A DNA stretch of 64,000 nucleotides from Dehalobacter sp. (lineage in GTDB: Bacteria > Bacillota > Desulfitobacteriia > Desulfitobacteriales > Syntrophobotulaceae). Location: assembly GCA_023667845.1 (NCBI GenBank), contig JAMPIU010000125.1, forward strand, positions 1 through 64,000, given 5' to 3'. How positions within the stretch are numbered: the stretch's first letter is position 1; the number at the start of each line of letters is the position of its first letter. Positions 34,026 through 42,978 of this stretch are shown here, piece by piece. Position numbers and translations under genes: made by a program. The notes under the pieces were generated by a model. That model ran no database searches, was not told the DNA's origin, and was given only the letters and a program-made list of their open reading frames with translations.

Positions 34026-35215
34026 ACTTTCACCCCGTTATTCCGCCAACGATTGAGTAAGTTGAGTATAAAGCCGACTGGACAGAAGAATTGACAATAA
34101 AACCGGCTGATAAATAGACTGATGAAAATAAATACCGGCAGCATTAACCACATGACCCATACGGCTTTAAACAGGAAGAATGCACTAAACGGCTGGTAAT
34201 CCAATGTCCCATAGTCCCCTAAGAAGGTTCCAAGCATGATGGCCACCCATAGGATGGTCGGCGCAGCCAGCTTCAATTTCTTGGTGACTTGCGGGGAAAT
34301 CCCCAGAGATTTAAAACCTGCTGCTTTATTGATAACCTCCTGGGCTGCTCCAAAAGGGCAGATCCACGCACAGTAAATGTTCTTGCCTAAGAGAACTATA
34401 AAGCTCAATGTTCCACCCATAAGCACGTACCATCCCAGATTGGTGAAGCCGGGTATTTGCAGCGTTATTAATGAGAACAAATTACTGGCTGCCACAAATT
34501 CTTTTACGAAAAAACCCATAACACCAAATGCTGCTAAAAGTATCCAAATCCGCAACCGCACGAGTTTCTTGATGAAGGCTGCAGCGAGCGCGATAATATA
34601 GATCATCATCATCGCCAAATCCTGCCGGTTAAATTGAAAACTGTCATAGGGATTGCTCCAGCGCGTATTGAAGAATTTGGATGCGATATACGCAGTCCCT
34701 TTGTTGACAGCCGCCGCTATAGCATGAGACGATACGGTAGAACCGGTTACCCGGTCAATGTAATTATTGGTTTGTCTTTCATTCAGATAACCGGAATATC
34801 CTGAGGCCCCTCCTAAATAAATAGGTTCTTTGACGGAAAGGTTTTTAAATTGATTAAACAGTTTTCTGGTATAAAGTCTCTCAAAAAAGATGGGAGTCTC
34901 ACCCTGCTGGGTGATCATCACTTTTTCCACGAAGCCTTCTTGGTTGACGATGGTCATGGCTTCGATGCGGGATTGATATCCTACTGCCGAGTCACAGACG
35001 GCATAATATTTCTTTCCTGCAGCATCAACTTGATAAGCACGTTGGCCCCCGATCATTTTCTCGATGGATGTGACACCAGGAATGTTCTGCTGAATAACCG
35101 CCTCGTAATCAATGGTTTTACTTGTCCAAAAGATACCGTAAAAGATCGCCGCTATCGCAGTTAAGAAAAGTACAGCCAAATAATAGGTCTCCGGGTTCTT
35201 CCTTTTCCCTTCCAC
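33947..35215 (-). CDS. rdhC: PceC-like membrane flavoprotein (cassette IV)
   Basis: A 422-aa RdhC: N-terminal span, FMN domain with VTGSTVSS, membrane core, CAWICPFG and CQFFCPVG motifs. Its last third is almost identical in DNA to cassette I (only a few differences over the 300 bp from about 34,036), although the two cassettes are 20 kb apart and their rdhA genes differ clearly. The C-terminal W/N/Q repeat tail is longer than in cassette I. Confidence 0.92.
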   Translation of the reverse strand: MEGKRKNPETYYLAVLFLTAIAAIFYGIFWTSKTIDYEAVIQQNIPGVTSIEKMIGGQRAYQVDAAGKKYYAVCDSAVGYQSRIEAMTIVNQEGFVEKVMITQQGETPIFFERLYTRKLFNQFKNLSVKEPIYLGGASGYSGYLNERQTNNYIDRVTGSTVSSHAIAAAVNKGTAYIASKFFNTRWSNPYDSFQFNRQDLAMMMIYIIALAAAFIKKLVRLRIWILLAAFGVMGFFVKEFVAASNLFSLITLQIPGFTNLGWYVLMGGTLSFIVLLGKNIYCAWICPFGAAQEVINKAAGFKSLGISPQVTKKLKLAAPTILWVAIMLGTFLGDYGTLDYQPFSAFFLFKAVWVMWLMLPVFIFISLFISRFYCQFFCPVGFILNLLNRWRNNGVKVWKQMWVQKWNRIGNQGWNKAKSNKA

Positions 35216-35265
35216 ATCTTCATCCTCATCTTATGTGTTTTTTTGAACCATATGTTTGATAGTAC

Positions 35266-35308
35266 GGACACGCAAGCCACCTAATACAACATAAGTGGCT
35301 GCGTGTCC
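35266..35308 (-). other. Conserved rdhB-rdhC intercistronic stem-loop (cassette IV)
   Basis: GGACACGCaaGCCAC pairs with GTGGCTGCGTGTCC. The outer helix is longer and of different sequence from cassettes I-III, while the GCCAC/GTGGC core is the same. Confidence 0.65.
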
Positions 35309-35337
35309 AAAACCGATCACGTTATTTTAATTCTTTC

Positions 35338-35658
35338 CTAAATTGTGTTAGCTTCACCTTTTTTTATGGTCTCCTTTGAGGAACGATTTACCAGCCTATA
35401 GGTAATAATGGCCGGAATCAGCGCTACACCGCCAAAGAAAAGAAAGCCCATAGCAACTGCTTGATATTCCCCTTCAACAAAACTGGCGTAACCCCAAGCT
35501 AAAGAAAACACCAAGAAAAAGTTTGCACAAAAACCGCCAAGTTGAAAACCAATCGTATTCTTTTCTTTACTCTTCAAATACCGCCAAATGCCATATTGAA
35601 TTAAAAGCAATAATATGCCGAAACTCATCCAAGTCAGGACATCTACAATCGTCATCAT
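35338..35658 (-). CDS. rdhB: PceB-like membrane anchor (cassette IV)
   Basis: A 106-aa three-span protein with FLFFGGVALIPAIITYRLVNRS near the C-terminus, 18 bp downstream of rdhA. GGAGGTGTAAT precedes the start. Anchor of the cassette IV dehalogenase. Confidence 0.92.
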   Translation of the reverse strand: MMTIVDVLTWMSFGILLLLIQYGIWRYLKSKEKNTIGFQLGGFCANFFLVFSLAWGYASFVEGEYQAVAMGFLFFGGVALIPAIITYRLVNRSSKETIKKGEANTI

Positions 35659-35676
35659 GATGGATTACACCTCCAA

Positions 35677-37332
35677 TTATTTTATCGGCTCCATGTTATT
35701 CCAGAAATCAATAACTTTGTTCTTAACATACCCGGACTCGATGCGTTCTTCGGGGTCTACCGGGCCGTTGTAGCCAAACCATTCATCAAACTTACGCGCC
35801 GCATCTTGAACCAAGGGAACTTGGGTAGCGATTCTGGCAACATCATGATTCCATTGCCCGATCTTATTCCAAGAACATACTGCTATACATACTCCGCAGT
35901 CATTGCCGTTATAGGCCCAGAATGAATTACAACGGTGAGCGTCGACGTGCCATTTTGATGTGTAAGGAACCTCAGACGGACCACAATCCTCCGGTTGCAA
36001 GACCTTTGCTTCTTTCTCGTGAGAAATAGCTTGAGCCGGGCAACCGTCCGCGCATTTCTTACATAAGCGGCAGAACTCACGGACTCCGAAACTTTTTGGC
36101 TTGTCAGGAATTAGTTCCAAATCTGTATAGACTTTGGCGATGCGAGCCCGAGGACCGAATTTTTGAGTAATAAGCAACCCGTTTCTTCCGGCCTCTCCGA
36201 GACCGGCTTGGACTGCAATCGGAATGCTCATCCCTGTGTCGTTTCCTGAAGGGATCGCATTGTACCCCAGATCTCTTAAAAAAGTTGCAAGCTTGATGGT
36301 CATCTCTCCCATTTTTGAATAAGCCATACCCGGTCCAGCACTCTGAAGGATCGATGGTGCAGTACGGAAAGCCTCGTAACTCATTTCAAACGCTACAGCA
36401 ATCACGTATTTTGGCTTAAAGCCGGCATATTTTTCCCAATCCGCATCAAACTTGTTCAGTCCGAAGACTTCTGCTCCCTCATTTTTAAGTACTTTATCAA
36501 GGTTATACGGAACGTACGCAGTTCTGCCATTAGGTAGTTTGAACGGCTTGTGTTTTGGTCTGCACCAGTTGGCGTAGGTCCAGCGATCATCATAGGGTGC
36601 AATGCCTACAAGATCCGCCCCCAGATGGATTGCTGCTCTTTTAATATATTTTGTGGCTTCCTCGGCAGAGCTGAATTTCCATTGTCTTCCCTCATTCCGT
36701 CTTGCCTCTGCTAAACTATTATCCCAGTTATAAATTCCCTGGACAGCTACCGGTTCTTTCGCCACTTCATTCGTTTCGGGGTTAATGGGGTACTGATAAG
36801 ATATACCAGACGGACCGCTGCCTATCGCAGTAAACCCGCTGTACGACAGTTCCACAGCCCAGGCTGCGAAAGCCAAAGCAACATCTATTTGACGCCATCC
36901 TTCTTCTCCATCGCGCAATGGTGGAGAAGTACCATCATGCTGGGCTATAACCCTAACCTCTGTCTCGGACACTGTTGCCCGCCTGCCTTTTATTCCAAGG
37001 GCTTCAGCGTTAAGCCTTGGAAGATCTTTCCCCGTGTCTTTTTTTCCCGTGATTGTAGAAACATCTTCGTGCACGAATTTGATCGGCGTCTTGTTTTCTT
37101 CCGGATCAAACGCCTTGATATAGTAGATCTTGTCACCCGGCAACCGTTGATACTTTTCATCGACTGTGTAAGGAAATTCCGATGTTTCTTTGATAGGTGC
37201 CACGATGTCTGCTGCCTCGGCAACTAAAGGGTTAAATGTTTCCTTTGCCACCGCAGCCGTTGCGACAGCGGCAGCGACGGTACCCATGAGTGAAGCTTTT
37301 AAAAAGCTTCGCCTGTTTAAGTTGTTTCCCAT
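35677..37332 (-). CDS. rdhA: Reductive dehalogenase catalytic subunit, PceA-like (cassette IV)
   Basis: A 551-aa PceA-like RdhA. Tat signal NRRSFLKASLMGT; 4Fe-4S motifs CRLCKKCADGCP (about 424) and CGVCIAVCSW (about 480). It is the most diverged of the four PceA-like proteins in the central region (about residues 125-330). The C-terminal tail ends NMEPIK, close to the WNNPESIKQ-type end of PceA. Start MGNNLNRRS with GGAGGAG upstream. Confidence 0.96.
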   Translation of the reverse strand: MGNNLNRRSFLKASLMGTVAAAVATAAVAKETFNPLVAEAADIVAPIKETSEFPYTVDEKYQRLPGDKIYYIKAFDPEENKTPIKFVHEDVSTITGKKDTGKDLPRLNAEALGIKGRRATVSETEVRVIAQHDGTSPPLRDGEEGWRQIDVALAFAAWAVELSYSGFTAIGSGPSGISYQYPINPETNEVAKEPVAVQGIYNWDNSLAEARRNEGRQWKFSSAEEATKYIKRAAIHLGADLVGIAPYDDRWTYANWCRPKHKPFKLPNGRTAYVPYNLDKVLKNEGAEVFGLNKFDADWEKYAGFKPKYVIAVAFEMSYEAFRTAPSILQSAGPGMAYSKMGEMTIKLATFLRDLGYNAIPSGNDTGMSIPIAVQAGLGEAGRNGLLITQKFGPRARIAKVYTDLELIPDKPKSFGVREFCRLCKKCADGCPAQAISHEKEAKVLQPEDCGPSEVPYTSKWHVDAHRCNSFWAYNGNDCGVCIAVCSWNKIGQWNHDVARIATQVPLVQDAARKFDEWFGYNGPVDPEERIESGYVKNKVIDFWNNMEPIK

Positions 37333-37372
37333 GCAAGTATCTCCTCCTAATTGGTATTAATATTTCAGTTGT

Positions 37373-37414
37373 ATTTTACTTCAGCTAAAATGATTGACTA
37401 TATCCAGTGATACA
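37373..37414 (-). promoter_or_regulatory. CRP-type operator and -10, PceA-type cassette IV
   Basis: TATAT-N6-ATACA (37399-37414) is centred 31 bp upstream of TAAAAT (37373-37378, minus strand) and about 75 bp upstream of the rdhA start. One half-site departs from TGTAT. Confidence 0.58.
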
Positions 37415-37580
37415 ATTTTAAAAATATTTCCATTAATATTTTCTTATTTATAATGCCAAACCTTAAAGAAGATTTTTGCTTTATTTTTTACACATACTAA
37501 ATTTCTCTAAAACATTTCATGTTAAAATATTACGTGAACAAGCCATGGAAGAAGGTCTCCTCCCGTAATGGAATAAAATT

Positions 37581-37609
37581 TAAGCGACGGGTTAAAAACC
37601 CGTCGCTTA
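37581..37609 (-). terminator. Terminator of the 37.6-39.4 kb rdhBA pair
   Basis: TAAGCGACGGGTT / AACCCGTCGCTTA perfect 13-bp stem with a three-base loop, followed by AAATTTTATT on the minus strand. The remaining 37,415-37,580 is AT-rich with no recognised feature. Confidence 0.88.
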
Positions 37610-37640
37610 GAGCGCCTTGTTCTATTACGAAGAAATATTT

Positions 37641-39032
37641 TTAATGAGCAGGAGGAGCTGCTGGGGCCGGAGCCGGAGGGATACTGGCAGGTATCTTATA
37701 AAGTTCCGGCCACTCCAACCACCACTTGTACTTCTCGATTTGTTCAGTACCATAGCCGAACATATCGTCAATTGACTTGAGAAGCTTTGAATTGGCTTGC
37801 CCTCTGCTTCCAATCCACATCCCAGCTTCATGGAACCAAGAATCTTCCTTGGAGTTCCAGGGACAGACTTTCATGCAACGTCCGCAGGAAGAACCTTCTT
37901 CATTGGATACACGGAATTCCGTGCACTTTTTCATGTCGCTGTTCCAACGTAAGTAACCGTTATATTCAATTGGGTCTTTATCATACGTGATGGCTTTGGA
38001 TGGACATTCAGCCGCACATTTTCCACATACTCTGCAAAAATCCAGCATGCCAAAATCGATTGGTTTATTGGGAAGCAGTGGCAAATCTGTGGTAACAGCC
38101 GCTACTTTAAGGCGGAATCCTAGCCGGGGATGGGCTGCGCAGTCTCCTGTTCTGGTTAATTCCCCCAGCCCTGCCGCTAATATTAGGGGTGGCATGACGG
38201 CCATATAGTTTCCTGCATGGTTGGCTCTGGCATTATAGCCGAGACTTCTGATGTATTTTGCAATAATAACCGCAATATTACCCGTAGCATGATAACTGCG
38301 CATAGATTGAGATGCACTGACTCCGTCATAGCCGGTGGATCCCAACATAGTCTCCAGATGCTGGTCGACCATTACGACAATTACATAGGGATAGCGTTGT
38401 GTTACTGGGTAAACACATTCCTCTACCGGTTGGTAAGTCAAATTCTTTGTGGGATTAACTTTATGGGAATAGTAGGCATAAGAAGGCATTTGTCCAATAC
38501 CAACCTCATCAGCTCTCAGAAAATAGGCAAGGTCTCTAATATGCTGGGACATTTGCTCGGGGTCGGGAATCGGTAATTTCTCAGGCGCCGGTTTGCCGTC
38601 TACTGCAGCTTCTGAGGCAACCAAACCGAGAGTCGCACTTATTGCTCCTCCTTGAGGATGTTTAGGAACGAAATTAAAAACTCCTCTATGGGCTCTATCA
38701 CTAATTAGCCCCCTCCGGGCCAAATTAAACCCCATATCAGCCTCATTGGTATTTTTTACAGTCCCAACAAGCTTGGATGTCCCTAACCACTGATCATTAT
38801 TTTCTGCAAAACGGACGCTAGCTCCGCCATAGTTATGCTCGGGATGGAGTTTAGACCATCGCCCTTTGGCCGGGGCTAAGTAGTTAACACTACTTGGAAC
38901 AGCAGCATCCGCCAATTTAGCCGGAGCCTTGATCGCTCCTATGACCCCCATTGCTGTTGCGGCCATTCCAGCTTTAAGAAAATTGCGGCGGTTCATCTCT
39001 AATCTTTGTTTTTGTTCGGTTTTTTCTACCAT
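37641..39032 (-). CDS. rdhA: Reductive dehalogenase catalytic subunit, CprA-like
   Basis: A 463-aa RdhA, the most CprA-like of the nine: Tat signal [21 protein letters not shown], '[10 protein letters not shown]' cleavage region, '[22 protein letters not shown]', 4Fe-4S motifs [12 protein letters not shown] (about 334) and [10 protein letters not shown] (about 385), and [10 protein letters not shown] end followed by an unusual Pro/Ala-rich tail ([12 protein letters not shown]) of about 15 residues. It lies in a K-B-A unit with a CprK-like regulator upstream, the arrangement of the Desulfitobacterium cpr cluster. A chlorophenol-type substrate is plausible but unproven. Confidence 0.95.
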   Translation of the reverse strand: MVEKTEQKQRLEMNRRNFLKAGMAATAMGVIGAIKAPAKLADAAVPSSVNYLAPAKGRWSKLHPEHNYGGASVRFAENNDQWLGTSKLVGTVKNTNEADMGFNLARRGLISDRAHRGVFNFVPKHPQGGAISATLGLVASEAAVDGKPAPEKLPIPDPEQMSQHIRDLAYFLRADEVGIGQMPSYAYYSHKVNPTKNLTYQPVEECVYPVTQRYPYVIVVMVDQHLETMLGSTGYDGVSASQSMRSYHATGNIAVIIAKYIRSLGYNARANHAGNYMAVMPPLILAAGLGELTRTGDCAAHPRLGFRLKVAAVTTDLPLLPNKPIDFGMLDFCRVCGKCAAECPSKAITYDKDPIEYNGYLRWNSDMKKCTEFRVSNEEGSSCGRCMKVCPWNSKEDSWFHEAGMWIGSRGQANSKLLKSIDDMFGYGTEQIEKYKWWLEWPELYKIPASIPPAPAPAAPPAH

Positions 39033-39047
39033 GTTATTACCTCCCTT

Positions 39048-39353
39048 CTAAGCTTGTACAGCATTGCTTGCTTTTTTTACGCCAATAAAACCTAACAGAC
39101 GAGCCAAAACAACCGCAAGTACCACAGAAATTCCCAAGAATAAGAATATTGCCGTACTTGTTGCTTTGACGTGGCCAACGCTGGCATTAATGTAAACAAA
39201 GGAAATACCAATCCAAGTAATGGCATACCATAGTACAAATAAGCTCCAGTTAAGGACCGTTTTCCACATTAATTCACGCTTGGCACGGGGTTTAATGAAA
39301 ATAATTCCGCCTAAAAATAACACACCGGCAATAAAAATTAAAAATGTGCTCAT
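39048..39353 (-). CDS. rdhB: Reductive dehalogenase membrane anchor, CprB-like
   Basis: A 101-aa, three-span protein starting MSTFLIFIAGVLFLGG (ATG 39353, GGAGGTG six bases upstream). Family signature [17 protein letters not shown]. It lies 15 bp before rdhA. The promoter region upstream combines a terminator-like hairpin, a dehalobox-like palindrome and a TATAAT. Confidence 0.9.
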   Translation of the reverse strand: MSTFLIFIAGVLFLGGIIFIKPRAKRELMWKTVLNWSLFVLWYAITWIGISFVYINASVGHVKATSTAIFLFLGISVVLAVVLARLLGFIGVKKASNAVQA

Positions 39354-39403
39354 ATTTTTCACCTCCTTCCAGTTAATGAAGTAGATTTTGTTCATACAAG
39401 TAC

Positions 39404-39446
39404 ATTATACAAAACAACAAGCAAATGAAGCTTTAAACCGGTTTAA
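39404..39446 (-). promoter_or_regulatory. Dehalobox-like palindrome and TATAAT before rdhB
   Basis: TTAAA-CCGG-TTTAA (39433-39446) has the 5-4-5 layout of the CprK dehalobox and is centred 33 bp upstream of a perfect TATAAT (39404-39409, minus strand). It forms the top of the hairpin described in the next entry. Confidence 0.6.
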
Positions 39447-39469
39447 AACTTCATTTGCCTGTTGTTTAA
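39412..39469 (-). terminator. Hairpin terminator of the CprK-like gene
   Basis: AACAACA.GCAAATGAAG.TTTAAACC pairs with GGTTTAAA.CTTCATTTGC.TGTTGTT (two mismatches), then TTGTTTTG on the minus strand. The stem contains the dehalobox-like palindrome, so termination of the regulator and activation of rdhB share the same DNA. Confidence 0.7.
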
Positions 39470-39490
39470 ATAATTAAAAATTTATCGCAA

Positions 39491-40207
39491 TTATTTTATA
39501 ATTTTTTCATTTGTCGCTTCTAAAATATGTGTTTCATGTGTCAATATATTAAGCTTTGCCAAATTACGGATAATTATTTTGTTTTTCTTTTTTTCCAAGA
39601 TATTCTGCCTTCTTAACCATCCCAATACTTTAGACACTGTTACATAGTGCGTCCCCGTAATTTCCGATATATCTTTCATGGATAGATCAATATTAATCTC
39701 TATACAATCGTCTACTTCGATACCACTGGCGAGGCAAAGTTTGTAAAGCAACCTTACAACTCTGACCGTAGGATTAAAATAATTCATTTCTGTTACTTGT
39801 TTTGCATAATAATTTATCTTCGATTGATAGTTCTTAAGAACATCAATAACAATATCGTCGTCTGTACGAAAGATTTGTCTTATTTGCTGCTCGGTAAAAA
39901 AACAAACTTGGCTGTCTTCTGTGGCAACAGCATAGATGCCACTGAACTCTGTGAATAAAAGACCCAGTATACAATGCTGCCCAGCAAAATACATCAATTT
40001 TTCCCGTTCATCCTCAATAAACGCATTGATTCTAAGCCTTCCATAAATCACATAACCTAGAGTTAGCATTCTATCTCCCGGAAAAACAACCGTACTTCCT
40101 TTCGGATAAGTTTTTACAGACCCCAAATGAGTATACTTAACTAGTTTCTCAATTGGAAAGAATGTATCCGGAACTACTACGTCCAATTTTTCAAGATCTT
40201 CTTTCAT
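39491..40207 (-). CDS. rdhK: CprK-like Crp/Fnr-family regulator
   Basis: A 238-aa regulator, the closest in the window to CprK of Desulfitobacterium: VVPDTFFPIEKLVKYTHLG at the N-terminus, a beta-roll with 'LMYFAGQHCILG', the FRTDDDIVIDVLKNYQSKI dimer helix region, and recognition helix GTHYVTVSKVL. CprK binds ortho-chlorophenols and activates transcription at dehaloboxes. It lies directly upstream of rdhBA on the same strand, which makes a K-B-A unit. Start ATG preceded by GGGGGGAAG. Confidence 0.9.
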   Translation of the reverse strand: MKEDLEKLDVVVPDTFFPIEKLVKYTHLGSVKTYPKGSTVVFPGDRMLTLGYVIYGRLRINAFIEDEREKLMYFAGQHCILGLLFTEFSGIYAVATEDSQVCFFTEQQIRQIFRTDDDIVIDVLKNYQSKINYYAKQVTEMNYFNPTVRVVRLLYKLCLASGIEVDDCIEINIDLSMKDISEITGTHYVTVSKVLGWLRRQNILEKKKNKIIIRNLAKLNILTHETHILEATNEKIIK

Positions 40208-40690
40208 ACTCGTCTTCCCCCCGTCATTTTTTCAACCGCCGGGTAATATGTGGCTGGCAATATGCTGGTTAAATGCCCATCTCCCCTTTCCCCACTTTAT
40301 TTTGTATGAAATGTTTTAAATGTTTGCATACATTAATAATTTTCTAAATATTTTATGGTAAACTAAGTGAAAGAAGATTGAAAATCATAAGACGAGAATG
40401 CCTAGGTGTATAATACAAAATTGGTCTAATAATAGATTTGACCAAGATAATATTCTTATCATTTGGTTTGTATAGTGGCACGTCTCAAAGAAATAATTGA
40501 GGATTTATTAAGTGCGGCTATTAAGTGCTTTACTATCTTAGGAATGCAACTATAGCGCATATATTATACAATATAAACTTTTATTATTCTTTAATCCGCG
40601 TTAAGACACTATGCCTGCTTTACCTTCGGAACCGTACCGTTGATTTTTTCTCCGATGATAATCATTATTGTTTTTTCTATGTCCTTTAGT
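40208..40690. other. Long intergenic region between the CprK-like gene and the methyltransferase operon
   Basis: About 480 bp, AT-rich, no convincing ORF. It contains TGTATG...CATACA complementary segments near 40,306-40,338, upstream of the regulator. It may hold the regulator's promoter (minus strand). I see no RNA gene or riboswitch. Confidence 0.3.
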
Positions 40691-40720
40691 AAAAACAGCC
40701 GGGATAAACCCGGCTGTTTT
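40691..40720 (-). terminator. Terminator of the second corrinoid/methyltransferase module
   Basis: AAAACAGCCGGG / CCCGGCTGTTTT stem with a five-base loop. A/T tails on both sides make it bidirectional. Confidence 0.88.
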
Positions 40721-40762
40721 GATTTGTTTTTTGTCTTTTAAGTCTTCCTTATTTTCTTTGTT

Positions 40763-40906
40763 TTAAAAGAGCGCTAGGAAAGTTACATAGGCAAAGATCA
40801 TTTCCTGTCCGATATCCCAGCTCATAGCCATTGCAGGATCTTTGTCTGCGAGTTCCGGATGCTCTTTAACGATATCACTCCAAGAGATCAACAATTGTTC
40901 TTCCAC
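40763..40906 (-). CDS. Small ORF (47 aa) closing the second corrinoid/methyltransferase module
   Basis: GTG-started frame with AGGAGGTG eight bases upstream, 16 bp after the methyltransferase stop. The product begins VEEQLLISWSDIVKEHPE and ends EMIFAYVTFLALF, acidic with a hydrophobic C-terminus. It is almost identical to the ORF at 42,979-43,122: the differences cluster at AMAMSWD versus AMGMNWD, while other changes are silent, which supports translation. An upstream in-frame ATG (40,948) would run through the ribosome site and is less likely. Function unknown. Confidence 0.65.
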   Translation of the reverse strand: MEEQLLISWSDIVKEHPELADKDPAMAMSWDIGQEMIFAYVTFLALF

Positions 40907-40922
40907 CGTGAAGCACCTCCTA

Positions 40923-42092
40923 TTAATAAATACCATACTCCATGACAAATTTGTTTACGGCAATAATGTTTTCTGCTTTAGCATCCTGCGGCGCGATAAG
41001 TTCCTTATCGGTACCAAAAATGTATCCTCCGCCAGGTGCCAGATTATCCAATAATTCTTTTGCTTTGGCAATACATTCTTCCTTGGTGCCATATTGCAGT
41101 AAAGTCGCCGGGAAAAGTCCGATAAGACACATGGTATCTTGGAGCTTTTGTTTCATTTCTTTGGGATCTCCGTGTTCGAACCAGCCCATTGTTTTCTTAG
41201 CCGGAAGTTCTTGAAGATGATTGTAAAAACGTGACCAATCGCCTTCGTAGAACGGTATTACATAGACATTGTAGGCAGCAAAAAATTCCATGATCATTTT
41301 AAACGACGGCCAGTAATACTTGTCGAAGTCCGCTACTTTCAGCATAGTAGGTAAATGCAGCGGTAATAGAAGGACTTTCGGATTTGGGCTCGGCGGTGCC
41401 ATGTGCACCTGACCCATGCCAAGCCTGATGACCAACGGTGTGAACGCTTGGATAGCCTCGGCAAATTCTGCCGGACGACGGCGAATGTCCCCGAATGCTC
41501 CTTTAATGCCCCTGAAGAAATCCGCAATCCAATCCATTGGGTGTAAAATAATGCCGTCAAATAGCACGGGCATTCCTTGCGCGGCAAGCGAACCCTTAAT
41601 GGCTCCCTTTTGGGCGCCAAACATCCCAAACTTCATGGCGCCTTTGGCAAATGCTAAATCCCTCATCGGTGAATCCTTAGCCAGCTCGGCGTATTTTCGC
41701 GGCAACACCTTCTCTACCAAGAACCTGAACGGATCTTTGCTGAATTCCGGATATTCATCATCTTTCATTATCTGGGCAGATTCGTCGGAATACTGGACAA
41801 TATTGCTGTCACTTAAGTAGTGAAATGCCTTACTCCCCAACGCCTGATAAACGCCGCCGGGTCTGGCAAAAGGCTGATGAAGCATATCCATCGGAATATC
41901 ATTCGCCATCTTCAGCATTGCTTTACCGCATTTATCTATGTCCCAATTCGTCTCAGAATCAGTATATCCTCCATAGTAAGCACCCCAAGTCCCATAAGTA
42001 CCTAGCACTGGGACGCGATCCGCTTGTTCCAACCTTAAAGTTTTGAAGACACGGTCCAAACGTTCTTGATAAGTATTCATTACTTCACTCAT
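40923..42092 (-). CDS. URO-D family corrinoid-dependent methyltransferase
   Basis: A 389-aa URO-D-fold methyltransferase: 'LRLEQADRVPVLGTYG' at about residues 19-34, and a C-terminal LAPGGGYIFGTDKELIAP (about 350-367). It follows its corrinoid protein gene by three bases and is followed by the conserved small ORF. It is a close paralogue (roughly nine in ten residues by eye) of the gene at 43.1-44.3 kb, showing tandem duplication, and a more distant relative of the gene at 0.4-1.6 kb. Methyl donor unknown; O- or N-demethylation are possibilities. Confidence 0.82.
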   Translation of the reverse strand: MSEVMNTYQERLDRVFKTLRLEQADRVPVLGTYGTWGAYYGGYTDSETNWDIDKCGKAMLKMANDIPMDMLHQPFARPGGVYQALGSKAFHYLSDSNIVQYSDESAQIMKDDEYPEFSKDPFRFLVEKVLPRKYAELAKDSPMRDLAFAKGAMKFGMFGAQKGAIKGSLAAQGMPVLFDGIILHPMDWIADFFRGIKGAFGDIRRRPAEFAEAIQAFTPLVIRLGMGQVHMAPPSPNPKVLLLPLHLPTMLKVADFDKYYWPSFKMIMEFFAAYNVYVIPFYEGDWSRFYNHLQELPAKKTMGWFEHGDPKEMKQKLQDTMCLIGLFPATLLQYGTKEECIAKAKELLDNLAPGGGYIFGTDKELIAPQDAKAENIIAVNKFVMEYGIY

Positions 42093-42095
42093 TGA

Positions 42096-42731
42096 TCAAC
42101 CCACCCATCCTTGGCATATTTTTACACCTTCAGCGGCGTTTGTCGAGAAGGCGTCGGCTCCTATGCTTTTGCAAACAACCTCATTAACCGGTACTCCGCC
42201 GATAATCACCTTGACTGAACTTCTGAAGCCTGCTTCATTAAGCGCATCAACCGTTTCCTTCATACTATCCAGCGCCAAAGTCAATACGCCGCTTAATCCC
42301 ACGATATCAGGGTTAACCTCTTTAACCTTGTCCACGATCTGGCTGACCGGAACATTAATCCCCAGGTCGATTACCTCAAAATTTGCGGCTTCAACCATTG
42401 ATCTGAATATATTTTTGCCTATGTCATGAAGATCTCCAAAAACTGTAGCCAGGACAATTTTTCCGCCTTTTGCTGAGGAACCTGCACTTAAAGCCGGTTT
42501 GAGCTTGTCCATTACACTTTGCAACACTTCCCCGGCAAAGACCAAGTCTCCGATAAAGTACTCGCCCGAATCATAACGTTCACCTACGAGTGTCATACCT
42601 TGCTGACAGGCTTTAACAACTTCTTGAGCTGCGGCATTGTCGTCTTTGCTTAGTACTTCATCAATAGCCTTGTTTAACACGTCTTCGTCCAAATCGGACA
42701 TCGCTTGAGTCAGGACTTTCAAATCCACCAC
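42096..42731 (-). CDS. Methyltransferase cognate corrinoid protein
   Basis: A 211-aa corrinoid carrier with helical cap and B12-binding domain (GDLHDIGKN, about residues 99-107; GLSGVLTLAL; VIIGGVPV). First gene of the second module; its stop is three bases before the methyltransferase ATG. It differs from the third-module copy by one missing residue (DDNAAAQ versus DDNAAEAQ) and a few substitutions. The first 370 bp of the two genes are almost identical. Confidence 0.9.
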   Translation of the reverse strand: MVDLKVLTQAMSDLDEDVLNKAIDEVLSKDDNAAAQEVVKACQQGMTLVGERYDSGEYFIGDLVFAGEVLQSVMDKLKPALSAGSSAKGGKIVLATVFGDLHDIGKNIFRSMVEAANFEVIDLGINVPVSQIVDKVKEVNPDIVGLSGVLTLALDSMKETVDALNEAGFRSSVKVIIGGVPVNEVVCKSIGADAFSTNAAEGVKICQGWVG

Positions 42732-42919
42732 TTCAAATCATCCTCCTTAAATTTTTTTGTTTAGTTTTGTAATTCTGAAATAATTTTCTTATTCCATTAA
42801 CTCGTCTATACAAGTAAAGATATCATTTGCAGAAAACATATGAATTAGTGGGCGATAATTTGTTCATAGGTCTTTTGATTTTTTCCAATGATGATCGTTA
42901 AGTCTCCCCTTTATGATTA

Positions 42920-42958
42920 AACAAAACAACCGGGTTTAAACCCGGTTGTTTTGTTTAA
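42920..42958 (-). terminator. Terminator of the third corrinoid/methyltransferase module (perfect palindrome)
   Basis: AAACAAAACAACCGGGTTT is followed directly by its exact reverse complement, a 38-bp perfect palindrome with T-rich ends. It lies 20 bases past the small ORF stop and also upstream of the second module's promoter. Confidence 0.85.
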
Positions 42959-42978
42959 TCTTCCTTATTCTCTTTGTT

